A stretch of 64,000 nucleotides of DNA, from NCBI GenBank assembly GCA_022661535.1, contig JAKULF010000006.1:2537001-2601000 (forward strand). Direction: 5' to 3'. The position numbers were made by a program, and so were the translations under genes. Position 1 is the first letter of the stretch. Each line of letters starts with the position of its first letter. Shown here one piece after another: positions 1 to 12,467 of the stretch. The DNA comes from Eutypa lata. Its lineage: Eukaryota > Ascomycota > Sordariomycetes > Xylariales > Diatrypaceae. The notes under the pieces were generated by a model. The model was given only the letters and a program-made list of their open reading frames with translations. It was not told where the DNA came from and made no database searches.

Positions 1-2500
1 TTGTCATTATCTTGTATCCCTTTAGACCCTGCGAGCCCCCCTTGGTTTAAGACTGGACTATTATCCGTCTTCGATCGTGAAGTCCCTCGACCCCGTGTAG
101 TTGGATCTTCTGCGGGCACTACCATATGTTGATCACCGCGGCTTAGGAAAGATTTTGCGTCGTCCTTAACTGGTCTAACCGGCTCTCTAGATTCCCCCAA
201 AACATCTGCGGGCGCTTGAACTCCAGTCGTCTCGAGGGCGGGTGCGGCCTCCACCGCCCGGCTTTCACCACCAGTCGCCGGAGCCAGCTCATCAGCCAGC
301 TCGTCTTGAAGGCCTGCCTCGATGTTCTTGAGATCCCGCACCAATCTCTCTGCAATATCCGTCGCTGTCTGGGTTTCCCTTGGAGTATCCGCCCTCGTCC
401 CACCTAAATTCGGTTCAGCCATGCCGGCATATGCGCCCATGTTGCTAGACCACATCACATCGTTATTAGTATAAGGAGAGTAGTACGGTTCGTGGTTGCC
501 TGGTGAGGGGCTAGGAGGTGATCGCCCCCGCGAGGGGTAGTAATCTTGTTCTTCGGAGATGCCGGGTGACATTCGTAGATCCTTGGGGTAAGAAGGCCAA
601 TCGTTCTGAGGCTCTACTACTCGGATTTCAGGGTGGCCATTATGCTGAAAATCAGCGACTTGGTATTCCTGCAATCGGTCGCCATAGTCGACAGAAATAG
701 TGGACGGATCCACGTGATTAGGAGTATTATCGATCACCGGTTCGGGGAACATCTCGAGGAGCTCTTTGGCTTGTTTCCTGATCCGAGGATTTTCATGCAA
801 GCAGTATGTGACTACCTTTCGATAGTAGGACGGAACCTCTATCTCGGGGTCTAGGCGTAACGGTCGTCGATGCGCTTCCGGTTCGTCCTCCAGCGTCGCA
901 AGCGCCCACAGCACCATTCCCAATTGATAGAGATCGGATTTCACGCCGATATACATCGATATCCTCTGATTGCTGTCGATAAGTGGAGTTGCCTCCGGAG
1001 GTTCCCAACCAACTGGGCAACCTCGTCTGTTGATGTCTATTATTTTTGCGTCGTGGTTGCGATCAATGACGATGTTAGAAAGAGTGAAATCGCCTTGAAC
1101 GAACCCGGATTCGTGAATGTCCGCGAGGCCTTGGACGATCTGCTTAGCCCACTTCTCTCGAGTAGACCAGGGAAGATCGAGTTCGTGCTCCTGAGAATCG
1201 TAAATCAAATCGATAAGAGCTCCCTTTTCCGCATAGCTGATCAGGAGGCCTTTGACGTGTTCATCGTCATCAATAACAACGCCATAAAATTCGATGACGC
1301 TCTTCGAAAATCCAAGATAGTTAAGTGCGTTCACTTCGTATAAGAACTCTTCCACAGTGTCAGGCCCAGGTATTTCCTTCTTTATCAGAGGACGACCGTC
1401 CACTCGGACCTTGTAGACAAAACCTGACATGTGAGAGTCAAACTGGATGTCCCTTTCCCTAATACGCCGGCACCTTAGATGTTGCACCATGTGGGTGGTT
1501 GGGTAAGGGATAATCTCCTTTGCAGGGCATCTAGGTCAGCTCAATATCGTAAGTGGCAGGGGGTTGGTTCCCTTACATTGACATCTTCAACTACATGGAC
1601 GTGTAGTCGGCCATCCGTCGTTTGTAACTTTAGGTTAGTGACAGTCTCGTAAAATTGAATATCTTGAAGGCTTTCGCGGATGGCCTCGTAAATCTTGGCA
1701 CTCTTGTCACGCTGGTATTTAGTTAAGAGCAAATCCTTCTCGAGCGAGTCTTCGGGGGCATTTCGATAGTCCAATGAGATCGTAACCCGACGCCACATAG
1801 ACTCTCTCTCGCGGTAAGTGACAAAGAACTTCTCCCTCTTCGACTTGTCCCGGAAGTGCATGCTAAGATTCAAAATCCATTTGCTCTCGAGTTCGTCGTG
1901 AATCATAGCGTCGTACTGAGAGGTCGTGATGGACTGAATATCTGCGGTTGATGATGACGCATGGGTGTAGATGGGTGGGGGTTCATGTAACTCTGGTGGG
2001 CTCGTCTCTATGCTGACATTGCTGACACGCCCAATGTTTAACATATCCTTCTCGTCAACAGGGGTCTGAGGCTGTGAGAGACTCTGAGAGATAGTAGTCT
2101 GCGGGCCCACAGACTGTGTCTCGTCAAGAAAGTCCGGCGCACTCCCGCGAGGAAGAGGTTGCCGGTTGAGCGAGACATTGCGTTGAGACTGTAGCCGTCT
2201 ATCCACCGAAACGGCTCTGCGCTCTGCCGATGTAGGCATAATAGGTTCAAGCTTCTCCCGGATCTCTGACTGTTGCCGTTTGAAGGTCTTCGCGCGGGGG
2301 AGACCTGGGACGACTTTCCTTGAGACTCTTCGTATCAAGGCCGAGGTAGGCGACGGTGGCCGAGAACCCCCTTGTTCCTGAGCGCGCGGGGTAGCCGGGG
2401 GAAAATGACTCTTTTTCATAAACTTCTTCCATAGACTCGCTATGCTGTTACCCTCTAGCGGTGGCGGCTCGGGCGAGGGAACATCAGCCTGCGCTGCCAT
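1..2500 (-). CDS. Protein kinase-like protein, 3' end beyond left edge
   Basis: Exon 1 is 1577-2500 (308 codons from ATG at 2500) and exon 2 runs from 1517 past the window edge. The proposed 59-nt intron (1518-1576, GTAAGG donor, AAG acceptor) keeps frame; a nearer TAG acceptor would not. At least 813 residues are visible. Residues 1-200 are Ser/Pro-rich and look disordered. A kinase-like domain lies at about 345-600: a Lys in LIKKEI (about 355), catalytic-loop motif HESGFVQGDFTLSN (Asp about 451), a DIN in place of DFG (Asp about 469), and the DLYQLGMVLWAL segment. The C-terminal part seen is low-complexity, rich in Pro, Ser and Tyr. The catalytic Asp and Asn and the metal-binding Asp are kept, but the HRD Arg is Gln and the glycine-rich loop is weak, so activity is uncertain. 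The substrate is unknown. This is a fungal Ser/Thr kinase-like protein, not assigned to a named family. Confidence 0.8.
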
Positions 2501-5500
2501 TTTTTTGGATTTATGTCGACGAGATCTAATGCGGTCGTTAATGCGCTCGTAGACGGGTCCAAGATATAGTCATTTCCATGCAGAATATAGAAGTTGCACC
2601 GTGGGGGCCATGTACATTGGTGAAAGATGTCACTATTATGAGGGGTTTGCGAAGTTAGGGTTGGCGGGGGCGGTGGCTTTGCCGTACGAATAGAAGAGTC
2701 ACGTCGTCGTGGTTGAATATATTTTGAGGCTTAACTCAATTGTGCTTCTATTTCCAATCCCAACAAGAAGGGAATTCCTCTTCCTATTTGTTTTGTTTCT
2801 TTTTTCCTTTTCTTTTCCCGGTGCACAACAAACTATTAAGTTAATAATAGTTTGGGGCGGAGAGGACTACAGCAACAGTAAGATCTAGTAGGTTGGTCAA
2901 GCCCGATAGCGTGATATGGAGAGATAGTTAGATGGAAAGATAGATAGAGGCCGATGCAAACAGCAGCCCGAGACCGCTATGTGTTCAAAGTATAAACGTG
3001 GACAAGATTCGGCTAGTCATAACCAATGTCGTGAATTACATCGTCGAGGACAATTACTAGCTAAGGATGAACCGATGGCGCAGCAGCTTGGAAGTGCGAC
3101 GCCGTGAGTGGAGTGAGTGGGTGATTGGGGGAGTAGGATAAAGATAGTGAGAAGAGACAGTGTGAGAATGAGGCTTTCAAGAGCCTGGAGGTGGATGATT
3201 GGAGACGATAGATTACTTCACAGAGAAGGTGCCGACATGTTGTGCGTTGGCAATTGGGCTCTCGGCCCTCGCACGCGTGGGTGAAATGCAACGGGTAAGC
3301 TTGGTAGGGGGGACAATGTATGTACCTGCAATCTCTGACTTGTCGAAAAGATCAAGTCAATGATGAAGGACACGCAGGAGATGCAGCAGAATATGCAGGA
3401 AGAAAGCTCCGCTCGATTATATTAGGCGCATACGGTGAACAACTCAATTGATCTAAACCGAGTTCGGGGTGGGGTCCCACTCCCGCTCTTTTACTTACTT
3501 AGAGCCCCTCTGCCTACTACTCCTACAGCAGCTAAGCTTGGGTTTTAGGAAGCTTCCGGGACTCGGGACGGGTCGCCTCTTTTGGCCGCTTGCTTGGTGT
3601 TGGGTAGAGGCTAGTCAAGTAGCTACATGATCTTCTATGTATGTAGGTAGTTAAGGTTCTCTCTAATCTAGTGTAATAGACAGATCTATGTAGTATGCAT
3701 TATATATTATTGTTTATATGCGTATAAGAAAACTAAAAGCACTAAAACTTGATAGTCTACAAGATCGAGACGATATGGTCTGATGGTATAATAGAGGGGC
3801 CATTTTTTCTTTCTCTTCTTTTATTCTTTGACTTGCATTGGCGCCTTAGTTATTGGTTTAGAGAGGGGGGGGGCTGAGAGAGGGAAAAGAGTTATTATAC
3901 CCCAGATTAGGATAAGTGGGTGTGGGTGCCAGCTCAAAGGTTTCATTAGTGGGGTGATGAATCAATTGAGAAAAAGCAAGGTGAGAGAATTACTGAAGAT
4001 GGATCAATTGAGTGTGAGGTTGTGTTGTACGGGACTATAACTGGTTAGTGTATATGCAAGTATGACGGTGGTTGGAGATGGGGGTTAACCCATTTGGAAC
4101 CAATCCATAGTATATCTGCACATCGGGTAGATTGGGTAGCTGCTGGGTGTGTATTTGGGTGGGTGGAGGGGAGGAGGACGTTAAGCTAAATAGGTAGACT
4201 CAAATAGAAGTATAGATAGGTTCCCAAGGTAAGAAGAACATCTAGGGAGCATGAGTTGGCCTCCTGGGATCTCCTAGGTAGAGAGTAAGATGATAGCAAA
4301 GGATAGATAGTGTGGGTTTCTTTCGTGTTCATCCCACGTCATACATCTAGTTAATGTCTGATGCAGTGTCAGTCAGTGAGTGCCTATACCCCAACGGTCC
4401 AGTCAGCCTCCTCTCCGGTATTATGTTCGCCCTCGCTCCCTTGACCATGTAGAGTAGAGACGACGCGCCTGCGTAACATCGCCTAGAACCGGGACGCTCC
4501 TGGATGGAAGACGACGTGGTCTCGACACCACCAGCTTGATAACTCGGGAAGTCCGAGTCGTCGTGGTACAGCTGTCGGTTTCCCGGACCGTATGATTCTT
4601 CGATGTTTTCTCTAGGCTTCGAAAGAGGGTTAATGAAAGCATGCTACATACTAAGCGTTGTTTCTCCGTCATCCTTCATCCTTCATACTTCACAGTTCGT
4701 ATTGAGTGTCTATCTGATACAATTGATATATGCATGTAGCGTGGGTCCTTTCGTCATGTCAGCATCCCACCGGGTTCTATGCGTTCAAACGTAGTAATGG
4801 ACTGTCTGTATAGTATATTGGTCTTCACCGACTTCACCGACTTCACCGGGGGATTATTCATAGTGTCACTATGTGCGGTTACCAAAGACTGTTTTACTCG
4901 GAAGGCCAAGCCCGCGTTCCTTCCAGGGATGATCCAAGTTTGCTCGGCTCTGACAGGTTTCGATCTTTTCAAGTCCTGCCCTACCGGTTCAAGCTGGTTC
5001 CCTGACCGCCAAACTAGTAGGGCTCTAGTTACCTGACTAAAAGGGGCGGACTAGAGTAGTCAACCAGAGCATCGAAAGCTGCCCCGGTGGACTACGGCAG
5101 CTGGAAGCGACGTTTGGGATAAAAAAGGCTGACTGCAGCCAACGAGTTCCCGGAGCTCTGGTCAGCTGGCCGGGCGGACACGTATAGCGTAGAGCGACGA
5201 CTTGTCGTACAGCATTATTCGCTACGGTAGGTTGCGATGAAAAGGGGACGATGACGTGTGAAGTCATGCAGTGTAGAACCCGTTCATGTATGTATGCAGT
5301 AGGCCTTCAAACCTATCATACCCTACAAGGAAGCAGCATAGAAAATGGGCCGTATCATCTATCATCAGCCTAGAGATCCCGGGAGACGAGAGATGCGGCG
5401 CATTTTGCTTCGATATCTTCAGATGGGATGTCGTCAGGATCGCTCTCAGGTGCTGGCTAGGGGGGCATATCGAGCCGCGCACTAAGTTAGCCCTAAGCTG

Positions 5501-7126
5501 ATCCCTGTAGCGACAGTATGCCCCTGTCCACTAGTCGCACTGATACCCAACCTTGATACCTAGCCAAGCATTGAATCCAAAATGATGTCTTCACAAGTGT
5601 CCTACCTACAATTAGCTATTAGAACAATCGTCCCATACTCTTTTCGAAGCCACCGCCAGTTTATCATGTCAAATACCTGGCTGGATGGGTGTGGTGTCGG
5701 CTCAGGGACAACTTAGTTAGTTCGGGCAGCTATACATCCAAGGGGCGTCCACCAGCTCAAAAGCGAGGCTGCCGTTAAAACATTGGTCACCAGCATGCCC
5801 GTCTCCCTGCATATGACGGCTAAAGAAAAAAAAGGTCCTTAAAATTGTCCCATTGGGCCTCATTCGTGGATTTCTAGGGGCTGTGTAGATTCACTCGTGA
5901 GAGCTAACTGCGCTCTTATGTAGGCTTGAGGCGTTTCGTATCAGCTGGAGATCACTTACTTCCTCTACGTTCGAACTTGAGCCGCGCGCAGATCACTTCG
6001 GGGTAGCCGTGTAGATGATCTCCATGACTTCCCGCTGAAGTGCAACCAGGAAATAGAGCACCACTCATTCCCGTTTCTCGACACGGGACACTACGTAGTG
6101 AATGCAGTCGAGACAGGCATATCCCATGACCGAGCAGCAGGAACAATTGTGTTTCCCTGAGATCGCGTGGGAAGAAGGACGGGAAGGGCTGTTAGGCTGT
6201 GGGTAGTTGTGGCGGGTTAGATCCGTCTGGCATTGGCTTCTATTCTACGTATACCGCTGTCCCTACTAGTAATAGTAGTAGCATTGGTGACCACCCCACT
6301 ACAAGAACGCAAACGTCTGATGTATAGATGTATAATAGGTATGCTGCTAACGCAGGACTATAACAGTCCAGCCGCTTTCGGTTATAAAATGATTATCAGA
6401 TAGCGTCAATCGTTGGGCATTTAGGCATCCAGCTTCTGACCACGGGCTAAGGAAACCCGCCTTTCTCGGATCTTCACGAGTCTGCCCCATACGTCGATCG
6501 GTCTAGTTGCTGTATGATTTCTTTACCTTCATCAGACGAATCAGACTGAATGTAACAGCAAATCCAGGATCCAAGATACAGACTAGAGCTAGGAATGCGA
6601 AAGTGCTTGCATACTGCATTAGTGGTAGCTGACCTGGAACGCCATCAACTTGCAGTTTTGCAACGTCGTAACTACACCGAGACATTGACAAGACACAACA
6701 TATAGGAGGTTCGACATACTCTGTCGGAGGTATTGATGTTATACCCGAGTATCTCAAATACACAGGCATTTAGTCTCGTATCCATTTGTTCGGCCTCTTG
6801 ATAGGGCGATTTCGCTGCCATGCATCTTTTATCTATCACCTTCGGTTATATGTATATGGCATGAACAGCTCAAATGACTAATTTACAGGTGTATGTGTGT
6901 ATGAGTGAAGAGTGTGGTGTTGTCGTAGTTGATACCGGGAATACTTCTGAACCGGCTTAGTGAAGTCATCTGAGTTGCCTCTGTGAACGCCTTGATCCGA
7001 TGACGCCCTCCCTTGCAAATGCTTGCTGTCCTTCTGAAGATCTACGGTATGCAATTCGGCCGTGGGTAGGGTCTCTCTACAAGTCTCGTGGTGATTTGTG
7101 CATCCCACTTCTGACTCGGCGACTGC
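2501..7126. other. Gene-poor interval between kinase and Lon genes
   Basis: No supported gene in 4.6 kb. It holds the 5' flank of the kinase gene (pyrimidine-rich tract at about 2790-2820) and the 3' flank of the Lon gene. Open frames here are short (under about 90 codons), have biased low-complexity composition and show no recognisable domain. A three-fold repeat of a 9-base unit (CTTCACCGA type) lies near 4830-4858. Confidence 0.5.
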
Positions 7127-10100
7127 CTATTCGTCTTGCTCATCCTCTTCTTTCGCGTCACGTTCCTTCCTCGACTTCTTCCATTCACATATCTTGCAAT
7201 GATTTGCCTGCTCCCGATCCAGGTTAGGAAAGATAAGCTCGAAGACGTCACTATACCAGCTGGCTGGGCGGCCCTCAAGACCCTCTTTAATGTTCTAGAA
7301 ACTTATGTTAGTATCGATCGTAAGATCGGCATAGGGGGCGAATTGGAATGTTACTTACCTCAGGGAGCTCTAGCCAGTCGGACATATTGTCCGCTGGGAA
7401 GATGACCATCTTGCATCCAGCCCGGCGCGCCGCCACCGCCTTCTCTCTGAGTCCACCAATCCGGAGAACCTTCCCGGTCAGGGTGAGCTCACCAGTCATG
7501 GCAACAGCAGGATCTACTGGAGACTCTAACGCCAATGATAAGAAGGATGTCGCCATTGTGATACCAGCTGATGGGCCATCTTTCTGCACCGCACCCTCTG
7601 GAACGTGTAAGTGGAGCTTGGCCTTATCGAAAAAGTGATTATCACTAAATTCCTTTGCCATAAATGCCTTGGCAAACGAATAGGCAATTGATGACGACTC
7701 TTTCATGACCGTCTTCAGATTGCCCGTGATCTCCAAGCCCGGGCGGCTGGTTGGTCGCAAGGCAGTCTGCAGAATTGATTCTATGTACATTGCCGAACCG
7801 CCGAGCTGTGTCCATGCGAGACCCATGGCAACACCAGGTGGTGTAACATCATATAGACGATCTGACGTGAAAATGGGGGGGCCAACATAGTCTTTCAAAT
7901 TTTCCTTGTCGATACTAACGTGTACAGAATCAGGTACTTTTAGAGCGACCCTTGGCGTTTCTGTTGTCTCTTTCTCGGATGCCTCTGGTGATGTAGGCTC
8001 CTTGTTTTTATTCTCCTCCTTTTCTGATTCGTTGAGCGCTGCTTTGCCCTCCTCGGTCAGAGCCTCGGATTCAGGCAGAACATCCTCCCCGAGGTCCTGG
8101 ACGATCTTCAATGCTGATTTTCTATAGACCTTTTCGATTTGCTTCTTGAGGTTTCTGACTCCTGATTCCCGACAGTATGACTTGATGAGTTCTTCGATAG
8201 CTTCATCGGATAGCGAGACATCTGCGTTTTTTAATCCTGCCAGCTCCTTAGCAGCTGGGGCAAGGTATCGATCGGCGATCGCCTTCTTCTCGTCGGCTAC
8301 ATAACCAGAGAGCCTGATGACCTCCATACGGTCAAGAAGAGGTCTTGGGATCGTATCTGTCATATTCGCTGTACAAACGAATAAGACCTTGGAAAGATCG
8401 ACGGGAACATCCATGTAGTGATCTAAGAATGAGCTGTTCTGCTCGGGATCGAGCAGTTCCAACAAGGCAGATGATGGATCTCCTTGGTAGCCTCGTCCGA
8501 TCTTGTCAACCTCGTCAATTAGAATTAGAGGGTTTTCCGTCTGACATTTCTTCAAAGCCTGAATGACCCGTCCTGGAAGTGCGCCGACATATGTTCGCCG
8601 GTGACCCTTGATCTCTGCCACATCCGTAAGACCACCTACACTGAATCTGTAGTATTGTCTGTTAAGAGCCCTCGCAATCGACTTCCCAATGCTCGTCTTG
8701 CCAACTCCGGGAGGACCGACGAAGCACAGAATCTTGCCTTCAACCGTGCCACGAAGCTTACCAACCGCAATGAACTCCAGAATTCGATCTTTAACATCTT
8801 TCAAGCCATAGTGGTCTTCATCCAAAACTGTCATAGCATTCTGAATTCCGAAGTTTTCAGCACTTCTTTGGCCCCAAGGTATTTGTGTAAGCCAATCGAG
8901 ATAGTTTCTCGTGACATTGAATTCGGATGCGGCGGGCTCCAAATGAGCGAGCTTGTTAACTTCTTCATCGAAAACCTTCCGAACTGCTTCAGGCATCGCA
9001 AGTTTGTCGGCCTTCTCTTTGAACTTCTCGACAAGTTTGTCCTTGCCATCAGACTCGATACCTAATTCCCGTCGGATACCCTTCATTTGTTCCATCAACC
9101 AGTACTCTCTCTGTCGCTTGTTGATCTTTTGTTCGACGTCCTTGGTTATTTTTGATTGCAATTGCGCATTCATAAGTTCCTTCTTCAAGACGACGAGAGA
9201 TTTCTGCATTCGTTCCTCAACATTCAAGCTAGACAATACCTCCTGAAGCTCAGCAGGTTCCCCAGCAGATACCGCAGCTGCAAAGTCGGCGAGCTTTCCA
9301 GGTTCTGCAGTGACATTGCCAGTAGATTGGCTCATAGAGAATGTCGATATTTGATCTCTGAACAAACTATTCATGGTTGCGACTTCTTTGAAGACATTGA
9401 CAATTTCGTTTGTGACAGCCCGAATGACTGGACTCTTGGGATCAAATGGTTCTTCAACTAAGTTTTCCACGTTGACGAGACTAACGGGGTACTTCCGCAA
9501 GAAAGATGTCGGCTCGTACTTCTCGGGGGCAGTAGCTTCGGATTTCGTAGCCACTGCACTCTCCTCAAAGCTCGCAACAACATCGCCCTTCTTCTCCTGT
9601 GTAGCATCATCTTCTGTCTTTTGTGGTATTGGCTCCGGGACAGGTTCTGGTTCTGCATCGGTCTTCTTAGATTCTTGCGCGCCAGGAGGTATCAAGGTAG
9701 ATAGCTTAATTCGACGATGAGGATACAGGATAGCAGTAAGACTATTCTGTTCGCCGTGCACTGGGAATGCGCTTGTAACTTGAGCGAACACTCCTGTATC
9801 ATATACATCTGCCGGGTCCCGAATGACATCTTCGTCAGCACTCTCGTCCTTGAACAAGAACGCGCCCACATATGGTTGCCCCCTCTTAATCATCTCTAGA
9901 ATCGCAGCAGAGACCTGAGGATCCTTGATCGTGATGGCCTTATAGAAACCGGGGAATAATGGTCGCTTTGCTATCGGAATAGCCATAACCTGTGGGTATA
10001 CTTCGGGAACAGCTGGCTTCTGGAGTGCTTTGTCAGCACCAGGCCTGCGCCCTCGTCGTCCCCCATCTCCCGGTCCATCGTTGCCAGACCCGGATGATGC

Positions 10101-10523
10101 GCCTCCTGCTGCACTACTTCCTTTCCCTTCCGGCCCCTCTCCTTGGCCTTGGTTATTGTTTCCAGATGGTGGTGTCTCAGAAGATGAGCTCCGAGTTTCG
10201 CTCACATCAGGCTGCTGCTCTTCCGTCTTCTCGAGGTTTGCCTTTGCTTCCTCCTCAGATAGAGGCTCCACGGATGCATCGAAGAAATCCTTGTCCTTGT
10301 CTTTGTTTTTTCGGTTCGTGGCTGAGGTGGAAAAGCTCGGATTTGTCAGGATGCTTGTTCTCGGGTTTGCAGGATATCTGGAGCACGCGATCAAAGTCTC
10401 TGTCGACCGGCGCGGGGCATTCCTCGAATAAAGACGGGTAGTGGAAGGAGTGAGTAGTCTTAGGGCATGGCGAGATGACGCTTTCGCAGCCAACTGCCGT
10501 GACAGGTGTTGTCGACACAGCAT
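7127..10523 (-). CDS. PIM1: Mitochondrial Lon protease (ATP-dependent, PIM1)
   Basis: Two exons, 7359-10523 and 7127-7294, separated by a 64-nt GT-AG intron (7295-7358). The last exon restores the conserved Lon C-terminus (NIKEGLEG, then WYSDVFELIF). The predicted protein is about 1110 residues, matching fungal Lon/PIM1. The N-terminus is rich in Arg, Ser and Thr, as expected for a mitochondrial presequence, followed by an acidic/Gly-rich linker. The LON substrate-binding domain begins around residue 180. The AAA+ module has Walker A GPPGVGKTS (Lys about 609) and Walker B ILIDEVDK. The protease domain has the catalytic Ser in DGPSAG (about 985) and the Lys in the GGLREKAVAA segment, the Lon Ser-Lys dyad. 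Lon degrades misfolded and oxidised matrix proteins and supports mtDNA maintenance. All catalytic residues are present. Confidence 0.97.
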
Positions 10524-11022
10524 ACCAAAGGTCCTAGAAGAACCCTTTAGAGGCGAAGGGTGGGAGGTGTTGCGGGGAGAGGGGAAGAATTGGATATAAA
10601 TAGAGGGAAGCTTTAAAACAAAAAGAAGACGAAAAATAGAAAAAGAAGTTTCTATTAACTATCGCGATAGGGAAATGATTAAAAATTGCATGTGATTATG
10701 GGTGCTATTGAATTTGCCCATAGCTTGCCACTATAATAAGTTTTGTATAGAGACAGTGTCTTATTAATAATTCAATTAGAAGCTCGGACTTTAGAGAAAA
10801 AGGCGACGACATCATCAAATTTAGTCAGATAAAAGTACTGAGAGAACCTACCAGATACTTATCAGTAGTGGGGCACGAGAGTCTTGTTTCTCTCTATTAG
10901 TTACAGCTGACAGACATTTGTCAGTTTCTTGAACAGCTGGTTAAACCTCCTTTTTTCCCCTCACTCTTTCATTCAATATATCAGTTCTACGCACGAAATG
11001 TGCTTGTATTCTTAAAGCTATA
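10524..11022. other. 5' flank of the Lon gene
   Basis: AT-rich, no gene seen. Read on the minus strand, a TATA-like TATTTATATCC lies about 70 bases upstream of the Lon ATG (near 10592-10602); this is a suggestion from sequence only. Confidence 0.35.
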
Positions 11023-12046
11023 TCATATAATCTTCACAATATGCCTTCTTAAAGCGTGCTTGATCTCTGCCAAAATCTCTGGTGATTTAATCACCTCTGT
11101 GTCTCGATATAGCTTGTCTTCAGAAGTGAACCGGCGAGATCCTATCCGCCTCCATGTATCAGCACCTTCAACACTTTCAAGCAATAAGAAACCAACGCTC
11201 TCAGAACTCTGATGGAAAACTTGCCACTTAAGCAACTGTAGAATGGCAAATTGCTGCCCCTCAAAACCTATGTGCATTTGCCCGTATTCACTTACATCGA
11301 TGCTACTGCACTTCAAGATGTTACATATGTCCGCCAAGAGTTTCGGGTACGGTGATGATAGCTGAGGAGCGTCTAAGAGATCCTGAGCACCTAGCTTTAA
11401 AAGGGGCCGCGGAGTGTTATGCTGCCTCCTTGTACAGCGCCGAAAGGATCCGAGGAAGAGAGCGCAATGTGAATATCTAGGGCCTCGGAAAAGCGTTTGA
11501 CGCGATCAAACTGTGTATCGCTCCTGAACATGACTGTTCGACCAAGAATACTCGCCCAACTCCATGAGGGGTCCTCTTTTACATTTTCGTTAGGAAGCTT
11601 TTTCCTAAGATGTGGCCTCGTCTGTGAAGCTTGTATTTTAGCTCTAATTTAATTATAAATGTTCATCTAGGAAATTGGATCAAAGACATCCATATTTGAT
11701 GGTCCCACTTACCCAGGTAAGACCTTGTATAATATCAATATCCTAACACCCAGCGACGTAAGTATCACCTGTGGTTAGATAGAACTCTCCTACGAGTCCC
11801 GATAATGCCGGAAGAACATCAGTTGGCTCAGTCAACTGCCGGGAGAAATAGTTCTGGATAATTTCGGCCCATAGATGGAAAGGTGAAAATCTACCAGGCC
11901 GTTTGAAATAGCCTTGTAGTGCTATTGCTTCCCACACGAAGACTCTGTGGCGTATGGCCTCGACGTGGCTTGTCCTAACTAGATTTGTGAGGGAAATGGA
12001 CGGGATTGTTACTGCCGAAGGAATATGTAATTTCCGGAGGAGTAGA
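11023..12046 (-). pseudogene. HET-family (heterokaryon incompatibility) gene relic
   Basis: Only the C-terminal half of a HET-type protein is recognisable. In order on the minus strand: LTEPTDVLPALSGL with YVAG (11743-11937), then DIDIIQGLTW after an in-frame TAG, a probable intron (GTAAGT donor near 11714), then PSWSWASILG and SITLRGPF, then after a frame change KLGAQDLLDAPQ and a tail with FLLLE and WRRIGSRRF ending at 11023. These match, in order, the post-HET-domain blocks of fungal HET proteins (LPALSGLA, YLAGLW, APSWSWAS, G-xx-RGP). The gene is broken: the expected Trp after YVAG is TAG (TGG to TAG), there is a one-base frame change near 11398, and no HET-domain N-terminus (YxALSYxWG, WIDxLCINQ) is found upstream. 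HET proteins trigger cell death on contact between unlike strains. The relic is not expected to be functional. Confidence 0.7.
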
Positions 12047-12467
12047 AGCTACCTTCTCATTGAAGTTAACACAGATGGAACATAACATGTTGGATTTGTT
12101 ATTGATTTGAGATGATATTCGAAGTAGTCATGAGTAGGAAAGTGATCGAAGAGGACAAACAAGCAAGATGAGAACCACCCCGTTTCAGGTGCGGCTGATA
12201 GATGGGTTAATATAGCCGTATATTTGAGTATTATTGATGACACAAATGCAGTAGAAAATACTGTTAAAATATAAATCTCAGAAAGGGAAACGCGGAAACC
12301 AATGAAATTTCTAACGCTCTGTGGAGATGCAACAGCATGAAAATTGGTCTTCATCACTGATCTACCTCCCTGTCATCGTATTGTAGCAGAAACCGTCCGT
12401 TTGAATAAGGACGACAATGACTCCTTCCTGTAGGGTATGAAATCCAATGAATTCCAACAATCAAAGC
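12047..12467. other. Interval between HET relic and dehydrogenase
   Basis: Contains a 102-codon minus-strand open frame (12049-12357) with hydrophobic stretches but no recognisable domain. It lies where the N-terminal half of the HET gene would be expected, yet shows none of its motifs. No supported gene. Confidence 0.4.

Noticed and set aside
870..1343. 157-codon plus-strand open frame
   Set aside because: It is antisense to the kinase catalytic region, whose minus-strand translation carries clear kinase motifs.
6503..6769. 88-codon minus-strand frame with a hydrophobic segment
   Set aside because: A single possible membrane helix in AT-rich intergenic DNA is not enough; no family recognised.
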